Source: CAZAMT01 sp964486145 (GTDB lineage Bacteria > Bacteroidota > Bacteroidia > Bacteroidales > JAAAOM01). Taken from it: a DNA stretch of 25,402 bases. Below, piece after piece: positions 1 through 7,293 of this stretch. Within the stretch, counting starts at the first letter, position 1. Each line of letters begins with the position of its first letter. The translations under genes and the position numbers were made by a program. Below the pieces are notes generated by a model. The model had not been told where the DNA came from. It ran no database searches and worked only from the letters and a program-made list of their open reading frames with translations. The stretch is taken from assembly GCA_964486145.1 (NCBI GenBank), contig CAZAMT010000025.1:1-25402 (forward strand). The letters are read 5' to 3'.

Positions 1-14
1 CCTCTGTAATTATC

Positions 15-182
15 TCAGATAACTTGTCCGACAATTGGCGGATGGTCTGTTTCATCACCGGGGATAAACAGGTGCGACTGACCATATTCGGTTTGTACAA
101 AATCTTCCTTATATTCCAAATCCCATAATGCAACAGCTTTGGCATAACTTTCAAATGCTGTTTTCTTGCCTTCCTCATTCAT
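15..182 (-). pseudogene. Truncated alpha/beta-hydrolase N-terminal fragment
   Basis: A 55-codon minus-strand frame starts with ATG at 182 and stops at 17-15. Its start (MNEEGKKTAFESYAKAVALW) and the following stretch with a VQTEYGQSHLFIPGDE motif resemble the beginning of alpha/beta-hydrolases that usually continue PPLVLLHG. Here the frame reads PPIV, then GQVI and stop, just where the oxyanion-hole HG motif should come, so no hydrolase fold or catalytic triad remains. A second frame starts at ATG 55-53 and leaves the window reading MKQTIRQLSDKLSEIITE; it may be a new gene or out-of-frame residue of the same one. Family assignment is from remembered sequence patterns only. Confidence 0.45.
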
Positions 183-193
183 TCTTTTTTGTC

Positions 194-343
194 TCAGTCT
201 GGCCTGGTTATAATAAATGTACCTCTTTTTACTGTTTCAATAAACTGGTTTATGAATCGCGCGGCAGGTGCACCATCAATAATGTTGTGAACGAAAGAAA
301 CGTTCAGGCAAAGGTGTTCCCGGGATTCAAATGTGCCATCAAA
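194..343 (-). pseudogene. C-terminal remnant of a CoA-dependent acyltransferase (E2/CAT-like)
   Basis: A 49-codon minus-strand frame, bounded upstream by an in-frame TAA at 346-344 and ending in TGA at 196-194, contains NVSFVHNIIDGAPAARFINQ. This is the HxxxDG active-site motif followed by the AArF helix typical of the C-terminal catalytic domain of 2-oxoacid dehydrogenase acyltransferases and chloramphenicol acetyltransferases. There is no start codon and the rest of the domain (over 200 residues) is missing, so it is a gene tail. It lies just upstream of, and in the same direction as, the hydrolase fragment, which suggests this edge is a recombination or deletion scar. Confidence 0.5.
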
Positions 344-468
344 TTAAACATGATATAAAAATATAGATTACAGAATGTGCGATCGTTTGACAAAAGTCAA
401 AAAACAACTGCATACTGAAACGGTTTATAAACACAAACGCAACACATTCAATTCAACATATGAACGTT
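344..468. other. Spacer without a recognisable gene
   Basis: An AT-rich stretch downstream of the rhamnosidase gene (which ends at 469 on the minus strand). A short inverted repeat, TTTGAC-AAAA-GTCAAA at 386-401, is the only structure seen. No convincing coding frame. Confidence 0.5.
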
Positions 469-3210
469 TTAATTCACCATAAATTTATAGTTACCGCTTT
501 TTACCTGATAGATAGTGTATCCGTTAACATACCCGCTACTTGTAATTAATTCCGACTCTCCAGCCGGCTTCCCTGATTCAAGAATTGTATCATTCTCATC
601 CGAAGGCACATAAACTGTAGCACCTGTCCCAACAGGAACCTGAATATTCATTTCAAACCGATTGTCGTTTTGCTTCCAATGAATTCCGGCCATACCATAA
701 ACCGTTTGGTTTTTAAAAATAACATAAGACAAATCATCAACAGGCTGCGGCTTAAAAACAATGTGCCGATATCCCGGTTGTTCAGGATCAATCCTCATTC
801 CTGCCAGGTTTTTGTATAGCCAGCTTAAACCGCCTCCAAACATGGGATGGTTATGCGAACCACCCTGGCTCCAATTCTCACGTGTTGTTGTGGCTCCCAG
901 TTCTATCCAACGGCCGTAACCAGGTTCATCTGTTTTAACCATGGCCTCATAAGCCTCCTCGTGCAGTCCGTTTTCTGACAGGATTTCAAAGAAAAAGCGA
1001 GTGCCAAAAATACCCGTATCCAGGTGGCCTTTATTATTGTTTAGATTGGTTTTTAAGGCTAAAATAACTTTTGGATACTGATCGTCAGGCACACCCATTT
1101 TCAGTGCGAAAATATTCGCACCTGCGTTGCCATAACTACCTGTCTCCGCATTAAAAAACTTTTTCTGGAATGCTTTCCGGGTTGTTTCAGCAAGTGCAGT
1201 ATAGGTTTTTGCATCTTTCTTGTTACCAAGCACCCTTGCTGTTTTTGCTGTAATATGAGCACATTGCCAAAAATAGAAAGTATGTACAAGTTCATCCGGG
1301 GGCAGATCACCTGGTGTAACCCATTCACCAAGATTAAACCATTTTAGTATTTTACCGTCTTTCCCAACCCGCTGATGATGCATGATTCCTTCCTCATTGA
1401 CCCAGTTCTTCATGTATTCAATATACCTTTTCATCGGTTCATATGAATCCTCAAGGATATCTTTCGATCCATACTGCAGATAAAACTGCCATGGCATGAT
1501 GCTGATAGCCGCTCCCCAGGCCACCCCGCCTCCACACCCGGGTTGCCAGGGTGCACCATTGGGTACATAACCTGTTTCAACAATTTGGGCATCAATGATA
1601 TCATGTATCCATTTGTGATAAAAATTACGCGCATCAAAGTTATGCATTACGGTTTCACAGGCTACCTGGCCGTCACCTGTATAAGCAGAACGTTCGCGAT
1701 GGGGGCAGTCACTTGCTATTCCTCCATGCATATTGTCTGTTTGACTTCGTTGCCATATTGCATTTATTTCATTCAACAATGTGTAGGATGTTTCAAAAAT
1801 CCCTGTTTTCTCAATTTTTGTGTTCACTACCTCAGCCGTAATTTGCTCTGGTTGCAACACCCCCGGCCAGTTTTTAATTTCCACTGCACGAAAAATAAAC
1901 CAGTTAAACCGTGCGGCATAATTTTCAATGCCTTTACCTTTAAAGATATAGGAATTATCACCTGAAAATTCATTACTCAGATATTTAATTTCAATTTTAT
2001 GACCTTCCGGACCTTCAATGTTTTGAAGATTTATCCATCCTGAAACCTCCACACCAAAATCAACCCGGTAAATGTCATCATACATTTTTTCAATATGAAC
2101 AGGCTTTAGACGCTCAATCACCTTATCCGGATATGCAGTATGTGCCACCAAATCACCTTCCGGAGCTTTTCGCACGGCTACCTGCTCCCATTCCGAATCA
2201 TCAAAATCCGTTTTGCACCAACCGGATTGCTCCAGGCGGGCATCATAATGTTCCCCGTAATAAACCATATCCATAACAATGGGGCTTTTTGAAGCTTTCC
2301 AACTTTTATCCGTTGTTATAATGTCTTCGGTTCCATCGTTGTATGTAACATGTATTTGTCCGATAAACCGGGGAGTGCCGTATCCCATTGCCCAGAACTT
2401 TGAAGGGTTGTAAAAACCGTTTCCCAGGATACTGCCGACAACATTCCTGCCCTGATTCACTATATTGGTTACATCGTATGCAAGGTACATAACCTTGTAA
2501 GCCGAGAAATCATCAGGAACAGGTATGCCCTGATCAATTAATGAAGGACGCTTACCATAGTTTGTCTGATTGGGTACCAATACATCATCACCAACTTTTT
2601 CACCATTCATATAAAACTCAAAGTAACCCAGCCCGGTAACATAAGCAACCGCTTCTTTTACAGGTTTGGTAATTTCGAAAACTTTTCGAAGCATAGGCGC
2701 TGGTGGCGGCATTTCCACAGGTTTGGGAGCAAATGGATTTGAGGGTTTTGGTATAGCCTCTTCGCCCTGCCAGGGTGCACCTATCCAGGTTGCCTGCCAT
2801 TCATCCTTAGTTAAAATTCCCATATGCCAGTATGCCGGCTCACTCCAACCGGAGGGGGTGTCATTTTTATCCCAAACCCGGACCTGCCACCAGCAATTCT
2901 GACGGGACGCAAGGGGTTTACCACTATAAACAATCCGTGTTGATTGTATACCTTTAACTTTTTTACTGTCCCAGAAATCCGGCTTTTTAAGCTGTTCCTT
3001 TGTGCTTGCCACGCGTATTTGCCAGGCAGTTTGCTCCTGTCCCCGTTCGTTTTCATCGGCAATATTCATCCATCCAAGCCGTGGTTGTGCTACATCAACC
3101 ACGGTGGGGTTGGTCATATATTCACAAGTCAGTGCTGTTGGGTAAATCCCGGCAAATGACAATTGCACAGAAATAAATAGAATGCTGATTGTTAGTCTAA
3201 AGTCGTTCAT
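469..3210 (-). CDS. Secreted GH78-family alpha-L-rhamnosidase
   Basis: This protein probably removes terminal alpha-L-rhamnose from glycans or glycosides outside the cytoplasm. I chose the start at 3210, giving 913 residues, because MNDFRLTISILFISVQLSFA is a clean Sec signal peptide; the frame could extend upstream to 3276 but that would bury the signal. N-terminal beta-sandwich regions (about residues 25-460) are followed by an (alpha/alpha)6 barrel and a C-terminal beta domain. SDCPHRERSAYTGDGQ around residue 500 matches the GH78 DCPxRExxGWxGD signature: D501, E506 and D513 have the spacing of the three acidic residues of the Bacillus RhaB active site. TTRENW supplies the fourth acid, E778, followed by the typical GGSHNHPMFGGGLSWLYKNLAG segment. 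In the signature, GW is replaced by AY. It is monocistronic and divergent from the XRE regulator gene. Substrate beyond rhamnosides cannot be read. Confidence 0.93.
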   Translation of the reverse strand: MNDFRLTISILFISVQLSFAGIYPTALTCEYMTNPTVVDVAQPRLGWMNIADENERGQEQTAWQIRVASTKEQLKKPDFWDSKKVKGIQSTRIVYSGKPLASRQNCWWQVRVWDKNDTPSGWSEPAYWHMGILTKDEWQATWIGAPWQGEEAIPKPSNPFAPKPVEMPPPAPMLRKVFEITKPVKEAVAYVTGLGYFEFYMNGEKVGDDVLVPNQTNYGKRPSLIDQGIPVPDDFSAYKVMYLAYDVTNIVNQGRNVVGSILGNGFYNPSKFWAMGYGTPRFIGQIHVTYNDGTEDIITTDKSWKASKSPIVMDMVYYGEHYDARLEQSGWCKTDFDDSEWEQVAVRKAPEGDLVAHTAYPDKVIERLKPVHIEKMYDDIYRVDFGVEVSGWINLQNIEGPEGHKIEIKYLSNEFSGDNSYIFKGKGIENYAARFNWFIFRAVEIKNWPGVLQPEQITAEVVNTKIEKTGIFETSYTLLNEINAIWQRSQTDNMHGGIASDCPHRERSAYTGDGQVACETVMHNFDARNFYHKWIHDIIDAQIVETGYVPNGAPWQPGCGGGVAWGAAISIMPWQFYLQYGSKDILEDSYEPMKRYIEYMKNWVNEEGIMHHQRVGKDGKILKWFNLGEWVTPGDLPPDELVHTFYFWQCAHITAKTARVLGNKKDAKTYTALAETTRKAFQKKFFNAETGSYGNAGANIFALKMGVPDDQYPKVILALKTNLNNNKGHLDTGIFGTRFFFEILSENGLHEEAYEAMVKTDEPGYGRWIELGATTTRENWSQGGSHNHPMFGGGLSWLYKNLAGMRIDPEQPGYRHIVFKPQPVDDLSYVIFKNQTVYGMAGIHWKQNDNRFEMNIQVPVGTGATVYVPSDENDTILESGKPAGESELITSSGYVNGYTIYQVKSGNYKFMVN

Positions 3211-3228
3211 TGGCTTGTAATTTTGATT

Positions 3229-3258
3229 TAAAGATACAATAAAAAACACACATGCAAG
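3229..3258 (-). promoter_or_regulatory. Candidate Bacteroidota-type promoter of the GH78 gene
   Basis: On the minus strand, TATCTTTA (3236-3229, close to the TAnnTTTG -7 consensus) lies 18 bases downstream of CTTG (3258-3255, a -33-like TTG). The -7 element is about 20 bases before the chosen ATG at 3210. Pattern match only. Confidence 0.35.
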
Positions 3259-3662
3259 TATTCCGTTTTCAGGCATTGAATTGCCAGCACAGGTGAATGA
3301 TTCAGGTATCTGTCAGAAACAAAGATGAAGGTATAGCAAAACATCAAGGTTATTCCAGCGATTTCATTAAACGTCTGTTCAGATATTTTGAAAACTACTC
3401 ATTTACAAAGGGCTTGAGGTCAATATAGGAATACCGGGAAAGCGATTTTTCTTTTGTCCAACGGCTGCCCCTTTCCACATCAAACAATAAGCGTCCTACC
3501 CTCAATATCTTTTAAAAAGGCAAAACCCACAAAACACTTGGCTGCATAGCCTATTAAAACGAAATACCTTTCTGTGAATACACATGAAGCAATAATTAAA
3601 TTTTACTTAATTAATTTAATGATACTTTATTATTAGGTATTTTTTGTGTACTTTCACCGATG
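3259..3662. other. Divergent spacer between GH78 and XRE genes, possibly with gene debris
   Basis: About 400 bases with no intact gene. A minus-strand frame from 3511 to 3395 reads 38 protein-like residues including GRLLFDVERGSRWTKEKSLS and ends in YIDLKPFVNE then stop. It has no start codon and an in-frame TAA directly upstream. I do not recognise the family. It may be the tail of a lost gene or chance. The right end is very AT-rich and should carry the promoter of the XRE gene. Confidence 0.3.
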
Positions 3663-3670
3663 TAAATTTG
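3643..3670 (+). promoter_or_regulatory. Candidate promoter of the XRE-cupin gene, very close to the ATG
   Basis: TAAATTTG at 3663-3670 is a perfect TAnnTTTG -7 element; a TTTG at 3643-3646 lies 16 bases upstream, shorter than the usual roughly 19. The -7 element ends only four bases before the ATG at 3675, so a transcript from it would have almost no leader. Confidence 0.4.
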
Positions 3671-3674
3671 AAAT

Positions 3675-4217
3675 ATGAAGCGACTTGGCGAACGGATAAA
3701 ACGAAGGAGGGAAAGTCTGCACCTGCAACTCAATGATTTGGCAAAGCAGGTGGGAATCAGTGCAAGCGCCCTTTCACAAATTGAAAATGCCAAGGCATTT
3801 CCATCTATTTTTCACTTGAAAACCATTGCCGATCGTTTACATACCACCGTCGGGGAAATCATTGGTGAACATGAAACGGTCACCAGAAATCCCATAATTA
3901 AAAGTACAGAAAGAAAATTTGTAAAAGCGAACAATACAGGCACCAGGCTTTACCTGCTATCACATCCCGACCCGATTAAAAAAATGGAAACGTATGCAAT
4001 GGAGTTTATTATGCATTCGGATGCGAAAGATATCATGACCAAACATCCCGGCCATTCATTTATTTATTTGACCAATGGCGCTGTTAACATTCAATTGGAG
4101 GAGAATAGCTATGATTTGCTCATTGGAGATAGTTTTTATTTCTATTCGAACAATCATCATGAGGTAATAAATATAAATAGCGGTATTTCAGAATTAATAT
4201 GGGTATTAACATCATAG
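3675..4217 (+). CDS. XRE-family HTH regulator with C-terminal cupin domain
   Basis: A 180-residue cytoplasmic transcription regulator. Residues 1-60 form a lambda-repressor-like helix-turn-helix: LNDLAKQVGISASALSQIEN is the core, followed by a PSIFHLKTIADRL helix. Residues about 105-178 form a small cupin barrel (HPGHSFIYLTNGAVNIQLEE, then a GDSFYFYSNNHHEV strand) that would bind a small effector. Such HTH-cupin proteins often control a neighbouring metabolic gene in response to that gene's substrate. The only same-strand neighbour is the DUF4914-like gene 50 bases downstream, so co-transcription and autoregulation are likely by position. The effector is unknown. Confidence 0.88.
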   Translation: MKRLGERIKRRRESLHLQLNDLAKQVGISASALSQIENAKAFPSIFHLKTIADRLHTTVGEIIGEHETVTRNPIIKSTERKFVKANNTGTRLYLLSHPDPIKKMETYAMEFIMHSDAKDIMTKHPGHSFIYLTNGAVNIQLEENSYDLLIGDSFYFYSNNHHEVININSGISELIWVLTS

Positions 4218-4267
4218 GTATAGCGTGAGACAGAATTTATAAAATGTTAAAACATAACAACTGATTT

Positions 4268-6223
4268 ATGAGTAATCTAATACAAACTCTTCAACAAAAA
4301 GACATTCAGTTACCTGAGAATATCGTCAACTTACTGGAATCTTGTAAAAGTATGACGATATTTAACAGCACAGAAGATCTAGCCATTGCATCAACGAACG
4401 GACTGGAAAACAATGAATTTAAGGTTGCATATGACATCCCGGGTAAGGGTGAATATGTTGAAGCAATAGTACAACGCGTAAAAAATGGTATTTCGGCCAA
4501 TTACACTGAACCATATATGCGGCGGAGGGATCCGGGTACCATGGCCATTGCAGATGACAAGCCCACGGATAAGAAAACATTTAAAGAAAAATACGGATAT
4601 AATTTTTCTTCTTTGCAGGAAGAGACATTTCAATGGATGAAGGAACAGGACCTGGCTGTGTTTTTTTATTTTGCCGGTAGAATAAATATTGGTTCACTTG
4701 GTATCGCTATTGCCCCTGCTAATGCGGCCTTTTTTGCAATGGGGCTGTCCATGTTGCAGGAAATAACAGCAGTTGACGAATTGAAAGAGGGGGCAGAAAT
4801 AAAGTCAGTGATTTATGTAGCCCCCGTATTTCGACATACCCATTTTGATGGGAAGCAAGTGGTTGTTCATAAACGTACCGATAACATCCATGAGTTATAT
4901 TCTTACAACCTGTATCCCGGACCAAGTGCCAAAAAAGGATTGTATGGTGTTTTACTTACACAGGGTGAACGCGAAAACTGGGTGACAGCACACTGTTCTG
5001 CTGTTCAATCAGTTAGTCCTTATGACAATATCACAACCTTCATGCATGAGGGAGCCAGTGGCGGAGGTAAAAGTGAATTACATCAGCATATTCTGAGGGA
5101 GCCCGATGGACGGGTATTGCTTGGACGGAATAAATTTACCGATGAAGAAAGATTTATAACTATACCCAGGTTTTGCCATTTTAATCCGGTAGCCGATGAT
5201 ATGGCCTTTTGTCATCCCTCACTGCAACGTACAGACGGGAAGTTGCGGATCATTGATGCCGAAAATGCATGGTTCGTTCGGGTTGACAGTGTGCGTCAAT
5301 ATGGTGATGATCCTTTTCTTGAGAAAACAACCATCCATCCCAGCAAACAGTTGCTTTTCCTGAATATTGACACCAAACCGGATTCAACTGCTTTGATTTG
5401 GGAACATATCGAAGATGAACCCGGCAAACCATGCCCGAATCCAAGAGTTGTTTTACCACGGAAAACAGTCCGAAATATTGTTGATAAACCAGTGTCGGTT
5501 GATATCCGAAGTTTTGGAATACGAACACCGAATTGTTCAAAGGAAAACCCTACATATGGCATTGTAGGTCTGTTCCATATTCTGCCTCCAGCACTTGCCT
5601 GGCTCTGGCGGCTGGTTTCACCACGGGGGCATAACAATCCCAGCATAGTCGGAACCGGAAGTATGCAAAGCGAGGGTGTAGGGTCATATTGGCCTTTTGC
5701 AACAGGAAAAAGAATCATACATGCCAATTTATTACTGAAACAAATCATCGAAACACCACGGACTACATTTACACTGGTTCCCAACCAGAACATAGGGGTT
5801 TGGCAGGTAGGATTTAAACCTCAGTTGCTTATGCGGGAATACCTTACACGCAGGGGTGTTGCAAAACTAAAAAGTGATCAGTATCAACCGGCACGATGCC
5901 CATTACTCGGATATGAGCTTAACTATCTGACCATTGAGGGTTCAAAAATACCATCGAGATTTTTAAAAGTATACAACCAGGCTGAAGTGGGCACAGAAGG
6001 CTACGATGCCGGTGCTGAACAATTGCAGAAATTCATTAAAGAAGAACTGCAAAAATATTTGCAACCGGAACTTCTGCAAACCGGAAAAAGAATCATCGAT
6101 GCGTGTCTGTCAAATGCTTCCGTGAATGAATATAATGAGATTGTGCCGATGACATACCAGTATTCATTTAATAACCTGGAAGATTATGAACAAAACATGG
6201 AATATAGAATTACCAGTGATTAA
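4268..6223 (+). CDS. DUF4914-type protein, a divergent PEP-carboxykinase-fold P-loop enzyme
   Basis: A 651-residue soluble protein without a signal peptide; I believe it belongs to the uncharacterised family DUF4914. Read against ATP-dependent PEP carboxykinase it keeps the landmarks in order: RRRDPG (85-90, cf. GRSPKD), AKKGLYGV (221-228, cf. the KKG segment holding the metal-binding Lys), HCSA (242-245, cf. the metal-binding His in MHCSANVG), GASGGGKSE (262-270, P-loop with K268), IDAENAW (329-335, cf. GDDEHGW), NPRVVLP (391-397, cf. NTRVSYP) and HILPPA (437-442, cf. GVLPPV). K223 to H242 is 19 residues, as in E. coli PckA (K213, H232, from memory). An extra segment of about 47 residues lies between P-loop and acidic motif, and the P-loop ends KSE, as in HPr kinase, instead of KTT. 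An ATP- or GTP-using reaction on a small acid or phosphoester is inferred; the reaction itself is unknown. It is preceded by an XRE-cupin regulator and followed by a terminator. Confidence 0.8.
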   Translation: MSNLIQTLQQKDIQLPENIVNLLESCKSMTIFNSTEDLAIASTNGLENNEFKVAYDIPGKGEYVEAIVQRVKNGISANYTEPYMRRRDPGTMAIADDKPTDKKTFKEKYGYNFSSLQEETFQWMKEQDLAVFFYFAGRINIGSLGIAIAPANAAFFAMGLSMLQEITAVDELKEGAEIKSVIYVAPVFRHTHFDGKQVVVHKRTDNIHELYSYNLYPGPSAKKGLYGVLLTQGERENWVTAHCSAVQSVSPYDNITTFMHEGASGGGKSELHQHILREPDGRVLLGRNKFTDEERFITIPRFCHFNPVADDMAFCHPSLQRTDGKLRIIDAENAWFVRVDSVRQYGDDPFLEKTTIHPSKQLLFLNIDTKPDSTALIWEHIEDEPGKPCPNPRVVLPRKTVRNIVDKPVSVDIRSFGIRTPNCSKENPTYGIVGLFHILPPALAWLWRLVSPRGHNNPSIVGTGSMQSEGVGSYWPFATGKRIIHANLLLKQIIETPRTTFTLVPNQNIGVWQVGFKPQLLMREYLTRRGVAKLKSDQYQPARCPLLGYELNYLTIEGSKIPSRFLKVYNQAEVGTEGYDAGAEQLQKFIKEELQKYLQPELLQTGKRIIDACLSNASVNEYNEIVPMTYQYSFNNLEDYEQNMEYRITSD

Positions 6224-6330
6224 TGCACTCACTGATGAACGGAGATGTACCTTGAAGAATCATGTGTAAAAAGCTATTGCGAGATTCAAAAACTTCAGCA
6301 GGAATCCGAAATTCGCAAAACAAAGATATT

Positions 6331-6357
6331 ACCACCGTCAGAGACGGTGGTTTTTTT
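6331..6357 (+). terminator. Strong intrinsic terminator after the DUF4914-like gene
   Basis: A perfect 9-bp stem, ACCACCGTC (6331-6339) with GACGGTGGT (6343-6351), and a 3-base loop (AGA), runs directly into seven T residues (6351-6357). It separates the XRE/DUF4914 unit from the converging minus-strand operon. Confidence 0.9.
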
Positions 6358-6408
6358 ATCGTGAACAAAAAATAATTTTACTTTTTAACAAATAATTGCC
6401 ATATCCAA

Positions 6409-7293
6409 TTATTCTTCCAGTATTTCAATACTGAAGCTGGTAAAAAACTCGTCGCCTTTATCAATCATTAGAATGCCTTCTTTATCCTGTAAATATTTTT
6501 CTTTTCCCATTACGCCGGGAATGCCGTGCCAGGGTTCTACACAAATGTATTTATCCTCTTTCGAATCCGCGTAGGAAAAAATACCCACGTGTGGGAACCC
6601 GGAAATGGACAGCCGTACAGAACAAATACCCTTATCCGACTGCAGGGTTACATTGTCAGACATTAGATTCTTCAGGATGATGGCATTTTCTTTGAACAAG
6701 TCTTTATGCAACGGAATTTTGGTTTCATTCTGTAGGAATGGTTCTGTTTGCCCGTTCATCAGGGCACCTGTCATCAGGTGCCGGTTGGCTTTTTCTTTTT
6801 TGTCAAACTTCAAGTAGTAATCGGTAAAGGATAAATGTTGTTCTAATGGACAAGCAAATGTGGGGTGCCCACCGATGCAAAACCAGATGGTTTTATCATC
6901 AAGATTATTAACCTTGTAAACGGTATGAACCGTATTTCCATCGAGGGTATAAACAACAGTAAGCAAAAACCTATACGGATACGCCTTGATTGTTGAAAAG
7001 TCATGCGCCAATTGAAAAGTCAGAGAATTTTGTTCTTCACTAATAAACTGGAATTTCTTATGCATGGCAAATCCATGGATGCCCATCTGGTAAATTTCAT
7101 TCCCAACCTGGTATTTGTTGTTTTCAAGACTGGCAATGATGGGAAACAACACCGGTGATTTACCTTCCCATCGTTCCGATTTTCCCTGCCACAGGTATTC
7201 AATTCCTGTTCTTTGGGAAAAGATACTGGTTAGTTCAGCACCTTTACTTGAGACCGTTATTTGAAGAAATTCATTTCCAATGCTTTTTCTCAT
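6409..7293 (-). CDS. Aldose 1-epimerase-like protein (LacX type)
   Basis: A 294-residue cytoplasmic protein of the galactose-mutarotase fold, closest by eye to the LacX branch: LWQGKSERWEGKSPVLFPII near the N-terminus, HGFA with H73, GGHPTFACPL with H143, and ICVEPWHGIPG with E253. The two histidines and the glutamate are the catalytic set of aldose epimerases. It would interconvert alpha and beta anomers of a sugar or handle a related hexose derivative; LacX-type proteins have poorly defined substrates. It is the last gene of a three-gene operon, and its ATG overlaps the stop of the upstream hydrolase gene by 4 bases (7290-7293), which indicates translational coupling. Confidence 0.88.
   Translation of the reverse strand: MRKSIGNEFLQITVSSKGAELTSIFSQRTGIEYLWQGKSERWEGKSPVLFPIIASLENNKYQVGNEIYQMGIHGFAMHKKFQFISEEQNSLTFQLAHDFSTIKAYPYRFLLTVVYTLDGNTVHTVYKVNNLDDKTIWFCIGGHPTFACPLEQHLSFTDYYLKFDKKEKANRHLMTGALMNGQTEPFLQNETKIPLHKDLFKENAIILKNLMSDNVTLQSDKGICSVRLSISGFPHVGIFSYADSKEDKYICVEPWHGIPGVMGKEKYLQDKEGILMIDKGDEFFTSFSIEILEE

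Noticed and set aside
128..358. 76-codon plus-strand ORF at the left edge
   Set aside because: The opposite strand of the same bases carries recognisable hydrolase and acyltransferase pieces; this frame has none.
386..401. Inverted repeat TTTGAC-AAAA-GTCAAA as terminator of the GH78 gene
   Set aside because: Short AT-rich stem; on the minus strand it is followed by CGATCGC with no T-tract.
1543..1965. 140-codon plus-strand ORF rich in Cys and aromatic residues
   Set aside because: Antisense to the GH78 catalytic domain; a shadow frame.
3211..3276. Upstream extension of the GH78 protein to the ATG at 3276
   Set aside because: It would place 22 residues ahead of a good signal peptide and cover the likely promoter.
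5296..5793. 165-codon minus-strand ORF
   Set aside because: Entirely antisense to the DUF4914-like gene, with no recognisable motifs and composition unlike its neighbours.
6245..6364. Small plus-strand ORF of 39 codons starting MYLEESCVKSYCE after a GGAG
   Set aside because: Its end runs through the terminator hairpin and T-tract, and it resembles nothing I know; most likely chance.
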